The translations under genes were made by a program, and so were the position numbers. Source: Eubacteriales bacterium (GTDB lineage Bacteria; Bacillota_A; Clostridia; Lachnospirales; Lachnospiraceae). From it: a DNA stretch of 9,733 nucleotides. Position 1 is the stretch's first letter. The number at the start of each line of letters is the position of its first letter. The notes beneath the pieces are model-generated. The model worked only from the letters and a program-made list of their open reading frames with translations. It ran no database searches and had not been told where the DNA came from. The DNA is taken from positions 1-9,733 of the forward strand of contig JAUNAE010000124.1 in NCBI GenBank assembly GCA_030527765.1. The letters run 5' to 3'. Positions 1 to 5,426 of this stretch are shown piece by piece.

Positions 1-6
1 GCTCAT

Positions 7-26
7 CCTGCCGCATAGGCGGCAGG
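7..26. repeat. Perfect 8-bp GC-rich hairpin next to the IS end
   Basis: CCTGCCGC (7-14) and GCGGCAGG (19-26) pair perfectly around the loop ATAG. It abuts the IS3-like terminal repeat. No T-run follows on either strand within the window, so it is not called a terminator. Subterminal hairpins that block read-through into a transposase gene occur in some insertion sequences; that role here is inference. Confidence 0.5.
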
Positions 27-46
27 TCCAACTTTCGGGGGTCACA
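26..46 (-). mobile_element. Probable outer terminal inverted repeat of an IS3-family (IS150-type) insertion sequence
   Basis: Read on the minus strand the segment is TGTGACCCCCGAAAGTTGG followed by AC. This closely resembles the terminal inverted repeats of IS150-group IS3 elements, which start with TG and carry a (T)GACCCC(A/C)AAAGTTGGAC core. Read inward, the repeat points left, so the body of the element with its transposase would lie outside the window and only the last ~46 bp are present. No transposase coding sequence, partner repeat or target duplication can be seen, so the call rests on motif resemblance alone. The alternative is an orphan repeat left by an imprecise event. Confidence 0.45.
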
Positions 47-179
47 TCAATAGAATATATCTCCATGTAGGCTTTTTGAGACTACACTCGTACAGATTAA
101 TTTGAGTTGTTTTCCATGCCGTCAGCCCGGGCCCGAGGTCGCCCGCAGCTATCCCGCAGGGACTTAGGTAGCATACGGT

Positions 180-261
180 TTTATTCCCTATGCGCCTGCT
201 GCAATTCCGGTATCCGGACGGCAGAGACCACAAAGATGTCGTTTATTCCCTATGCGCCTGC
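180..261. repeat. 62-bp-period direct repeat, about 1.5 copies
   Basis: TTTATTCCCTATGCGCCTGC occurs identically at 180-199 and 242-261. Similarity continues with a few mismatches to about 208 and 270 (TGCAATTCC versus GGCAGTTCC). The unit, read on the minus strand, is about 62 bp and includes the intervening 200-241 once, so this looks like a tandem array cut to one and a half units. The surrounding 118-275 is distinctly richer in G+C than the A/T-rich 280-345 that follows. No credible gene lies on either strand of 47-340: the short open frames have no ribosome binding site and no recognisable domain. Confidence 0.7.
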
Positions 262-343
262 GGCAGTTCCCCTACATCTCTCGGCAGTGATTTCTGTCGA
301 TAAAAATATTTCCGCACCTCTTTTAACTATTTATTATTAATCC

Positions 344-380
344 AAAACAGGAGATCTATCGCTCTGATAGACCTCCTGTT
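344..380 (-). terminator. Intrinsic terminator of the DUF815 ATPase gene
   Basis: AACAGGAG (346-353) pairs with CTCCTGTT (373-380), and TCTATC (355-360) pairs with GATAGA (366-371). There is one A/C mismatch between the two stems and a 5-nt loop. On the minus strand the stem is followed by TTTTGGATT. It lies about 45 bp after the stop codon of the minus-strand gene and has no T-run on the plus side. Confidence 0.8.
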
Positions 381-424
381 AAGTAACGGGAATTATTTCA
401 CATCCCTATTTGGTTTTTCTTAGA

Positions 425-1735
425 TCACTCTTTGATACTCAGTAAGTAATTGATAAACTGCTGCGCGGTTCTTCCTGAGATTCCGCCGTACATCAGCTCC
501 CACTTATTTGCTTCCCGATGCAGCTCTTCCACTTCCATGGTAATACCGTTCTTCGCGGCAAGTTCCTCTACAATATGGAAATACTGCTTCTGAGAAGGTT
601 TTGAATAGCAGATGCTGAGACCAAAACGATTTGCCAGAGACAATTTCTCTTCCATCGTGTCTGAGCGATGGAGTCCGTTGCCGAATTCCATATCGTTGCG
701 GTCTGACCAGTTTTCTTTGATCAAATGGCGGCGGTTGGATGTTGCATAGATCAGGATATTGTCCGGTCTGGTTTCCACACCGCCCTCGATAACCGCCTTT
801 AAGAATTTATACTCTATCTCAAATTCCTCAAAGGAGAGGTCATCCATGTAGATGATAAATTTATAATTGCGGTTCTTGATCTGCGCGATCACATTGGAAA
901 TATCCTTAAACTGATGCTTATAAATTTCGATCATTCGAAGACCGTCTTCATAGAACTCGTTGACGATTGCCTTGATACTTGTGGATTTTCCCGTTCCACT
1001 GTCACCGTACAAGAGTACGTTATTGGCTTTTCGTCCTTCCACAAAGGCTCTTGTGTTATCCACCAGTTTCTTTTTCTGGATCTCATAGCCGACAAGATCG
1101 TCGAGGACTACGCGGTCCATATTGTTGATCGGAATAATTTTCACCGGACCGTTTGTCTCATTATTCGTGATTCGGAATGCCTTGTTAAGGCCGAACATTC
1201 CCACTCCGTACTGACGATAGAACTCTGTCACGATTTGGAAGAACTGCTCTGCGTTCGCTGCCTGCTCAAGCTGCTCACTCAGCTTTTGAACCTTCTCGCT
1301 GACATTCCTGTTGTACATAAACTCAGTTTTCTGTATTGCCGTGTAATGAGACAGTCTGGTGAAACAGTCAGTACTTAATCTGCTCTCCAGTTCGGAGAAA
1401 TCATAGTCGAACAGTTCCTTAAAGGCCGCAAAGTCATCCTTCACAAAATCATTGACACTTCCGTCCTGCGCGCCGACCTTCTCGCATGTGATCGAGAAAG
1501 GATTCTCATTCGTAATGAGTAGATAGGTCAGATAATTATGCCATATATTTTTATTAAAACCATAATCGGTTGCAACCTGCAGCATTCTCTTGATCTGGAC
1601 CAGAAGTCTGGTTCGAAGCCGGTTGATATTTACCGACTCATCCTCCAATGCCTCACAAATGTTTGCGAGCTGCATTAAGATCGAATCTTCCTCCATATCT
1701 CCATACATCAATAATTTTGAAATAATATGATTCAT
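425..1735 (-). CDS. DUF815 family AAA+ ATPase, function unknown
   Basis: This 436-residue P-loop ATPase matches the DUF815 family (predicted cytoplasmic ATP-binding proteins with no established biological role). The N-terminal ~200 residues are poorly conserved, mostly helical-looking, and contain a charged stretch around 140-165. The AAA+ core begins near V209 with a DDLVGYE segment. Walker A is GDSGTGKS at 244-251, Walker B is IIYMDDL at 294-300 with D298/D299, and a sensor-1 ATSN lies at 331-334. A C-terminal GGISGRTAQQF at 417-427 may supply the sensor-2 Arg (R422). There is no signal peptide or membrane segment. The ATG at 1735 is preceded by GGAGG with 7-nt spacing. The gene is a single unit: its own promoter lies upstream and a terminator follows. 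It is divergent from mgtE, but no functional link is shown by the sequence. The family call is firm; the role is unknown. Confidence 0.9.
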   Translation of the reverse strand: MNHIISKLLMYGDMEEDSILMQLANICEALEDESVNINRLRTRLLVQIKRMLQVATDYGFNKNIWHNYLTYLLITNENPFSITCEKVGAQDGSVNDFVKDDFAAFKELFDYDFSELESRLSTDCFTRLSHYTAIQKTEFMYNRNVSEKVQKLSEQLEQAANAEQFFQIVTEFYRQYGVGMFGLNKAFRITNNETNGPVKIIPINNMDRVVLDDLVGYEIQKKKLVDNTRAFVEGRKANNVLLYGDSGTGKSTSIKAIVNEFYEDGLRMIEIYKHQFKDISNVIAQIKNRNYKFIIYMDDLSFEEFEIEYKFLKAVIEGGVETRPDNILIYATSNRRHLIKENWSDRNDMEFGNGLHRSDTMEEKLSLANRFGLSICYSKPSQKQYFHIVEELAAKNGITMEVEELHREANKWELMYGGISGRTAQQFINYLLSIKE

Positions 1736-1782
1736 CTCTTTTCCTCCGCTTCCTCAGTCTTCTTCTCCGAATATATGTTGCT

Positions 1783-1811
1783 ATTATACAACTAATATCA
1801 AAAACATACAA
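1783..1811 (-). promoter_or_regulatory. Candidate promoter of the DUF815 ATPase gene
   Basis: On the minus strand TTGTAT (1811-1806), 17 nt, then a consensus TATAAT (1788-1783). The -10 is perfect and the -35 weak (three of six). The -35 coincides with the T-rich tail of the adjacent hairpin at 1811-1844, so the two signals overlap physically. The predicted start is about 40 nt before the coding start. Confidence 0.55.
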
Positions 1812-1844
1812 AAAGCCCGTTGATCTTTTCCACCGGGCTCTTTT
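1811..1844. terminator. Bidirectional terminator-like hairpin between divergent genes
   Basis: AGCCCG (1814-1819) pairs with CGGGCT (1834-1839) around a 14-nt loop. AAAA on the left and TTTT on the right extend the symmetry with one bulged C (1840). Minus-strand reading gives CGGGCTTTTTGTATGTTTTTG, a good intrinsic terminator; plus-strand reading gives CGGGCTCTTTTG, which is weaker. It sits between two divergent promoters, where no known upstream gene needs terminating, so it may insulate the DUF815 gene from antisense transcription or end an unseen short RNA. Confidence 0.6.
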
Positions 1845-1850
1845 GAAGTA

Positions 1851-1879
1851 TTGACATTTTAAAATTTCAAGAGTATAAA
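1851..1879 (+). promoter_or_regulatory. Strong promoter for the mgtE leader
   Basis: TTGACA (1851-1856), exactly 17 nt, then TATAAA (1874-1879). This is a near-consensus vegetative promoter. The transcript should start near 1886, giving an untranslated leader of about 170 nt before mgtE. The spacer and the initial transcribed region are almost pure A/T. Confidence 0.75.
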
Positions 1880-1925
1880 AAATTTAAATTCTTAAAAAAA
1901 TCTAAAAAAGAAAGGAAGTGGTTTC

Positions 1926-2006
1926 ATGGATGGACATAGTCCAAAAGTTCGAATAAAAATCGGAAAATACATTTGTACATCCGGGAATCACTATGCATTT
2001 CTATAG
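1926..2006 (+). CDS. Candidate 26-residue leader peptide upstream of mgtE
   Basis: The ATG at 1926 is preceded by AAAGGAAGTG with a 7-nt gap, a good ribosome binding site. The frame runs 26 codons to TAG at 2004-2006. The peptide begins MDGHSPKVRIKIG and ends GNHYAFL. It is basic, has one Pro, and no membrane segment. It lies wholly inside the predicted mgtE leader, 51 nt before the transporter start. Codons 13-15 form one arm of a 10-bp long-range stem whose other arm lies just before the mgtE ribosome binding site. That position suggests a regulatory upstream ORF whose translation changes leader folding, comparable in principle to mgtL/corL in enterobacteria, but there is no sequence similarity to those. 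A second ATG at 1930 in another frame gives only 8 codons. Being so short, it could be chance. Confidence 0.4.
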   Translation: MDGHSPKVRIKIGKYICTSGNHYAFL

Positions 2007-2056
2007 TTTTACCTCGTGTGTTCACTGTATTTTCCGTAAATAAAGGAGGAATTTAC
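1961..2056 (+). promoter_or_regulatory. Structured mgtE leader: long-range stem and RBS-presenting hairpin
   Basis: CGGAAAATAC (1961-1970) and GTATTTTCCG (2027-2036) are perfect 10-bp inverted repeats 56 nt apart. Nested inside is ACTAT/ATAGT (1990-1994 with 2003-2007), which covers the stop codon of the small ORF. Immediately after the long stem, GTAAAT (2036-2041) and ATTTAC (2051-2056) can pair, leaving AAAGGAGGA, the mgtE ribosome binding site, in a 9-nt loop. The segment does not show the conserved elements of the M-box (ykoK) magnesium riboswitch as I know them. A role in magnesium or translation-coupled control of mgtE is inference from position and folding. Confidence 0.5.
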
Positions 2057-2057
2057 T

Positions 2058-3452
2058 ATGAACACTGAAGTAAAGAATTACATTTCTGAAATCATTGACA
2101 TTGTAAACTGCAATGAATCTCCGAAGGTTATCGCCGACAGACTGCAAAATTACCACGAAAATGACCTGGCTGATGCATATATTGCTCTTGATATAAACAA
2201 GAGACAAAAAATGTGCCGTATCCTGGACAATACCACACTCGCCAATATTTTCGAGTATCTGGAACCCGAAAATGCGGTTTTGTTACTGGATGAAATGGAA
2301 CTTAGCAATGCCGTCGCCATCGCATCGCACATGGATGTAGAGGAATTAAATAAAATATTCCGACTGCTCCCCAAAGATAAGCGAAATGTCATACTGCAGT
2401 TGTTGGACAGTAAAACCAGGAATGCTCTCTCACTGCTTTCGACCTATGACGAAGATGAGATCGGCAGCCACATGACTACAAACTTTGTAGCTATCCCGTA
2501 TAATTTAACGATCAAGCAGGCTGTGAGCGAATTAATTCGTCAGGCTGCAGCCAATGATAATATCAGCACTATATTCGTGCTCGCTGAGGATAACAAATAT
2601 TACGGAGCGATCGATCTGAAGGATCTGATCCGTGCCCGCCAAAACGAAGAACTGGAAAAAATAATTGTTACATCCTATCCGTATGTATACGGCAATGAAC
2701 TGATCAGTGACTGCATCGAGACATTAAAAGACTACTCGGAAGATTCCATTCCGATTCTCAGTGAAGATAACAGACTGCTCGGTGTCATCACATCCATGGA
2801 CATTGTCGAGATCATTGATAACGAACTCGGTGAAGACTATGCACGTCTGGCAGGTTTAACTGCGGAAGAAGATCTGAAAGAACCTCTCATAAACAGTATC
2901 AAAAAGAGAATGCCGTGGCTGCTGACACTACTGCTCCTCGGAATGGGTGTCTCAACCGTCGTCGGTGCATTCGAGAGTGTTGTCAGTCAGCTTCCGCTGA
3001 TTATGGCTTTTCAGTCGCTTATCCTGGACATGGCCGGAAATGTCGGAACGCAGTCACTTGCTGTCACGATCAGAGTGCTGATGGATGAACAGCTCACCTT
3101 CTCACAAAAAATCAAACTCGTCGGAAAAGAACTGCGCGTCGGTGCATTTAACGGAATTATATTAGGCATGCTCGCATTTATTGCTCTCGGCTTATTCATC
3201 ATGTTCGTCAAGAACAGGACCTTCATGTTTTCGTTTGCAGTGTCCGGATGCATAGGAATCTCTCTCCTTACATCAATGATGGTTTCAAGCCTGGTAGGCA
3301 CATGCATCCCTATTTTCTTCAAAAAAATTCATGTTGATCCGGCAGTTGCATCCGGTCCCTTAATTACTACCGTAAATGACCTTGTCGCTGTAGTATGCTA
3401 CTACGGTTTGAGCTGGATCTTCCTGATCGATCTGTTTCACTTTGCCGGGTAA
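2058..3452 (+). CDS. mgtE: Magnesium transporter MgtE
   Basis: This 464-residue inner-membrane Mg2+ channel/transporter is of the usual family length. The order of domains is: MgtE N domain of helical repeats (about 25-130), two CBS domains (about 136-195 and 199-258) that sense cytoplasmic Mg2+ in characterised homologues, a plug-helix region (about 260-283), then five membrane segments near 286-307, 311-340, 362-385, 391-420 and 436-460. The conserved DMAGNVGTQSL lies at 324-334. TVNDLV at 438-443 carries D441, which corresponds to the pore Mg2+-coordinating Asp (D432 in Thermus MgtE). The ATG at 2058 follows AAAGGAGG with an 8-nt gap. It is a single-gene unit with a dedicated promoter and a structured leader containing a small ORF, which suggests post-transcriptional control. 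Nothing is missing or truncated. Confidence 0.96.
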   Translation: MNTEVKNYISEIIDIVNCNESPKVIADRLQNYHENDLADAYIALDINKRQKMCRILDNTTLANIFEYLEPENAVLLLDEMELSNAVAIASHMDVEELNKIFRLLPKDKRNVILQLLDSKTRNALSLLSTYDEDEIGSHMTTNFVAIPYNLTIKQAVSELIRQAAANDNISTIFVLAEDNKYYGAIDLKDLIRARQNEELEKIIVTSYPYVYGNELISDCIETLKDYSEDSIPILSEDNRLLGVITSMDIVEIIDNELGEDYARLAGLTAEEDLKEPLINSIKKRMPWLLTLLLLGMGVSTVVGAFESVVSQLPLIMAFQSLILDMAGNVGTQSLAVTIRVLMDEQLTFSQKIKLVGKELRVGAFNGIILGMLAFIALGLFIMFVKNRTFMFSFAVSGCIGISLLTSMMVSSLVGTCIPIFFKKIHVDPAVASGPLITTVNDLVAVVCYYGLSWIFLIDLFHFAG

Positions 3453-3496
3453 CATGCCGGCTATGAATACTTAAACGGCGAAAAAACATTATAAGT

Positions 3497-3545
3497 GGGG
3501 AAAGTTTTCCCGGGGGAAGCGGTGTTTTTTCCCGGGAAAGCCGCT
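3497..3545. terminator. Interleaved inverted repeats between convergent genes, probable terminator region
   Basis: Three pairings compete in under 50 bp: GGGAAA (3498-3503) with TTTCCC (3506-3511); TTTCCCGGG (3506-3514) with CCCGGGAAA (3531-3539); AGCGG (3518-3522) with CCGCT (3541-3545). The last starts in the loop of the second and ends beyond it, so the second and third together could form a pseudoknot or alternative folds. TTTTTT at 3525-3530 lies in the middle, and AAAAAA at 3481-3486 gives a T-run on the minus strand. It is the only candidate for stopping both mgtE (+) and the TetR gene (-), although neither side has the textbook stem followed directly by U-tract. Confidence 0.5.
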
Positions 3546-4155
3546 ATCTGAGACATTCTCCTGAAACCGCACTCATACCTGCATCCAGAAATACGCTGAG
3601 CACCTTCTGAAACTTGTACCATTTCTCATTCTTTTTCCATCCGAGAGATTTATTAACATAGAAAGATCCGTTCAGCATAAACCGAAAGATCATCTCAGCA
3701 TATTCTTCCGAAAGACCACATCGTTCCATCAGTTCCGGCACAATATGTTCCTTTTCATGTTTTGCAATTCTTCCTATAATATACTCACTTAAAGAAGCAT
3801 CCATAAACAATTTATGATACTTATCCGAATCTGCCATACGCTGGCAGGCCGGCAGAATCATATCGTTGTCTCCGAGCATTTCGAATTTGCCCGACTTAAT
3901 AATATCCACCAGATCTATGACCGTACCGGTTTCATTTTCCGAAAAAAGAAGGGCCTCGTCTATCACTTCATCCAGCACGTCATTGATAGAATCATAATGA
4001 AGATAAAATGTCGCTCTGGAGATCTCCGCCCTCTCACACAGTGCCTTTACACTGATTTTTTCAAATGTAGTTTCCTTCTCCAGATCTATAAAAGCATCTT
4101 TAATTGCTCTTATTGTATATAAAGTTCTTCTGTCTGCTTTTCGTTCTTTTGCCAT
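3544..4155 (-). CDS. TetR/AcrR family transcriptional regulator
   Basis: This 203-residue DNA-binding repressor has typical TetR length. The N-terminal DNA-binding domain covers about residues 10-56, with the helix-turn-helix in the segment 31-54 (EKISVKALCERAEISRATF, then YLHY), matching the TetR consensus ending in (T)FYxHF. The remaining ~145 residues form the variable ligand/dimer domain, whose ligand cannot be read from sequence. The ATG at 4155 is the only in-frame ATG, but the nearest ribosome binding site, GGGAGG at 4175-4170, is 14 nt away, which is unusually long; an in-frame ATT at 4161-4159 would be 8 nt from it. The gene is divergent from the sirtuin gene, and a perfect 20-bp palindrome lies between them, the usual arrangement for autoregulation plus control of the divergent gene. 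Confidence 0.9.
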   Translation of the reverse strand: MAKERKADRRTLYTIRAIKDAFIDLEKETTFEKISVKALCERAEISRATFYLHYDSINDVLDEVIDEALLFSENETGTVIDLVDIIKSGKFEMLGDNDMILPACQRMADSDKYHKLFMDASLSEYIIGRIAKHEKEHIVPELMERCGLSEEYAEMIFRFMLNGSFYVNKSLGWKKNEKWYKFQKVLSVFLDAGMSAVSGECLR

Positions 4156-4228
4156 CTGAATATATCATTCCTCCCAAATAAAGCTTAGTTTTTCTCTGGT
4201 TAACTCGCTTTTTCCCCTTAAAATCTTT

Positions 4229-4248
4229 GACAGATTTTCAAATCTGTC
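4229..4248. promoter_or_regulatory. Perfect 20-bp palindrome, candidate TetR-family operator
   Basis: GACAGATTT (4229-4237), TC, AAATCTGTC (4240-4248): 9-bp arms with no mismatch. It lies 74 bp upstream of the TetR coding start and 115 bp upstream of the sirtuin start, just before the candidate sirtuin promoter. TetR dimers usually bind palindromes of 15-20 bp, and autoregulators usually lie next to theirs. No T-run follows on either strand, so a terminator is unlikely. That this regulator binds it is inferred. Confidence 0.65.
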
Positions 4249-4264
4249 TATCATCTTACAACTT

Positions 4265-4294
4265 TTGATTTTTTGTCATTGTACTTTCTATATA
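4265..4294 (+). promoter_or_regulatory. Weak candidate promoter for the sirtuin gene
   Basis: TTGATT (4265-4270), 18 nt, then TATATA (4289-4294). This is a fair match in an A/T-rich region where chance matches are common. It lies 17 bp after the palindrome, a position at which a bound repressor could interfere. Confidence 0.3.
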
Positions 4295-4362
4295 GAATCG
4301 ATACTCTCGTTTTTGTACAGTATGTCAACAATATTTCAATTCGTCAAGGAGAATATATAGAT

Positions 4363-5325
4363 ATGAGTTTATACGAAGAATTAGTAAATCACACGCAAAT
4401 GAATTATTCTGCAAGATACGATCTGTATTCTATGGGTCAGACGGTCTATGCATTAAGTAAAAAGAAACCGCTTCCATATGCTGAACAGATTAAACTTTTC
4501 GCAGAGAAAATAAAGGAGGCAGACTGCGTCATCGTAGGCGGCGCCTCCGGATTATCCGCTGCCGGCGGCGGCGATTTTTATTATGAGGATAATGCCTCCT
4601 ATCGGAAATACTTTGGAAAATATGCCAAAAAATATGGCTTCAAAGGTGCTTTTGCGGGCTCCTTCTACCGCTACCCCGATCCGGCAGAGAAATGGGGATA
4701 TCTGGCAACTTTTCTTCACACCACGCAGACTGCCGAGGTAAGAAAACCGTATTTGGATCTGGACAAATTGCTCAGAGATAAAGATTTCTTTATCTTAACC
4801 ACGAATCAGGACACACAGTTTATGAAATTGTATCCGGAGGAAAAAGTTGCTGAAATTCAAGGTGATCATCGTTTCTTTCAGTGCAGCAGACAGTGCTCAG
4901 ATGACACCTGGGACTCCGTAGAACCTGTAAATGAAATGATCAAAGCAATGGGTGAGAATACCGCTATCCCCGCCGACATGATTCCTCGCTGTCCGCACTG
5001 CGGAGCCGAAGCATTTCCATGGGTTCGCGGCTATGGCAATTTTTTACAGGGCACCAAATATAATGAACAGTATGAGAAGATCTCCGATTATATTCAGACA
5101 CATAAGGATGATAAGATCCTCTTCCTGGAACTTGGTGTGGGAAGAATGACACCTATGTTCATTCAGGAGCCGTTCTGGGAACTGACAAGAGCTCTGCCCC
5201 GATCCTTTTATATCGGAGTCAATGACAAATATGATTATCTGCCGGAAGGCATTGAAAACCGCGGAATGACGATAGTCGGAGATATAGCTGAAGTGTTGGA
5301 AGATGTCGTTAAGATCAGTTATTAA
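4363..5325 (+). CDS. Sirtuin-family (SIR2) protein resembling class M (SirTM) ADP-ribosyltransferases
   Basis: This 320-residue cytoplasmic NAD-dependent enzyme has a Rossmann NAD-binding motif GGASGLSAAGG at 59-69 (counterpart of GAGxS in sirtuins). TTNQD at 146-150 is the counterpart of TQNID, with N148. EIQGD at 164-168 has Q166 where deacetylases have the catalytic His of ELHG. A four-Cys zinc site (C174, C178, C210, C213) follows, and late NAD-pocket motifs LELGVG (255-260), GVND (285-288) and IVGDIAEV (304-311). His-to-Gln replacement is the hallmark of class M sirtuins, which ADP-ribosylate a lipoylated GcvH-like protein beside a macrodomain protein. Neither partner gene is in this window. 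The ATG at 4363 follows AAGGAG with an 11-nt gap; an upstream TTG (4273) frame has no ribosome binding site and overlaps the promoter region. It is divergent from the TetR gene. The exact activity is uncertain. Confidence 0.85.
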   Translation: MSLYEELVNHTQMNYSARYDLYSMGQTVYALSKKKPLPYAEQIKLFAEKIKEADCVIVGGASGLSAAGGGDFYYEDNASYRKYFGKYAKKYGFKGAFAGSFYRYPDPAEKWGYLATFLHTTQTAEVRKPYLDLDKLLRDKDFFILTTNQDTQFMKLYPEEKVAEIQGDHRFFQCSRQCSDDTWDSVEPVNEMIKAMGENTAIPADMIPRCPHCGAEAFPWVRGYGNFLQGTKYNEQYEKISDYIQTHKDDKILFLELGVGRMTPMFIQEPFWELTRALPRSFYIGVNDKYDYLPEGIENRGMTIVGDIAEVLEDVVKISY

Positions 5326-5360
5326 ATGAAAAGAGAATATTACTGTTACGCAGAGAATAA

Positions 5361-5397
5361 AACAGCAGCCATATACCGTTCTGTATTGGCTGCTGTT
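5361..5397. terminator. Bidirectional terminator between the sirtuin and UvrA-like genes
   Basis: AACAGCAGCCA (5361-5371) pairs perfectly with TGGCTGCTGTT (5387-5397). ATAC (5373-5376) and GTAT (5383-5386) extend the stem past one bulged T, leaving a 6-nt loop. On the minus strand the stem ends in GTTTTATTCT, a usable U-tract. The plus side has only TTCTATTAATGGATTTTT. It lies 36 bp after the sirtuin stop and 30 bp after the UvrA-like stop, serving both convergent genes. Confidence 0.8.
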
Positions 5398-5426
5398 CTA
5401 TTAATGGATTTTTATAAGAATTTTCT

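Noticed and set aside
180..261. CRISPR array
   Set aside because: Only two repeat copies 62 bp apart, with the similarity running beyond the core and no further units or cas genes.
42..340. Short open frames on both strands over the repeat tract
   Set aside because: No ribosome binding site, no domain, and the 62-bp repeat unit is not a multiple of three, so the frame is not preserved between copies.
914..1378. Long plus-strand open frame opposite the DUF815 gene
   Set aside because: Antisense shadow of a well-supported AAA+ gene; no ribosome binding site and no recognisable domain.
1886..2057. M-box (ykoK) magnesium riboswitch upstream of mgtE
   Set aside because: The conserved M-box sequence blocks and its multi-helix layout are not visible; only a simple long-range stem and small hairpins are.
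4273..4362. Thirty-residue N-terminal extension of the sirtuin from a TTG start
   Set aside because: It has no ribosome binding site, overlaps the candidate promoter, and the downstream ATG has a good site.
4363..5325. Ordinary sirtuin protein deacetylase
   Set aside because: The catalytic His of the ELHG motif is Gln here (EIQGD), so standard deacetylase chemistry is unlikely.
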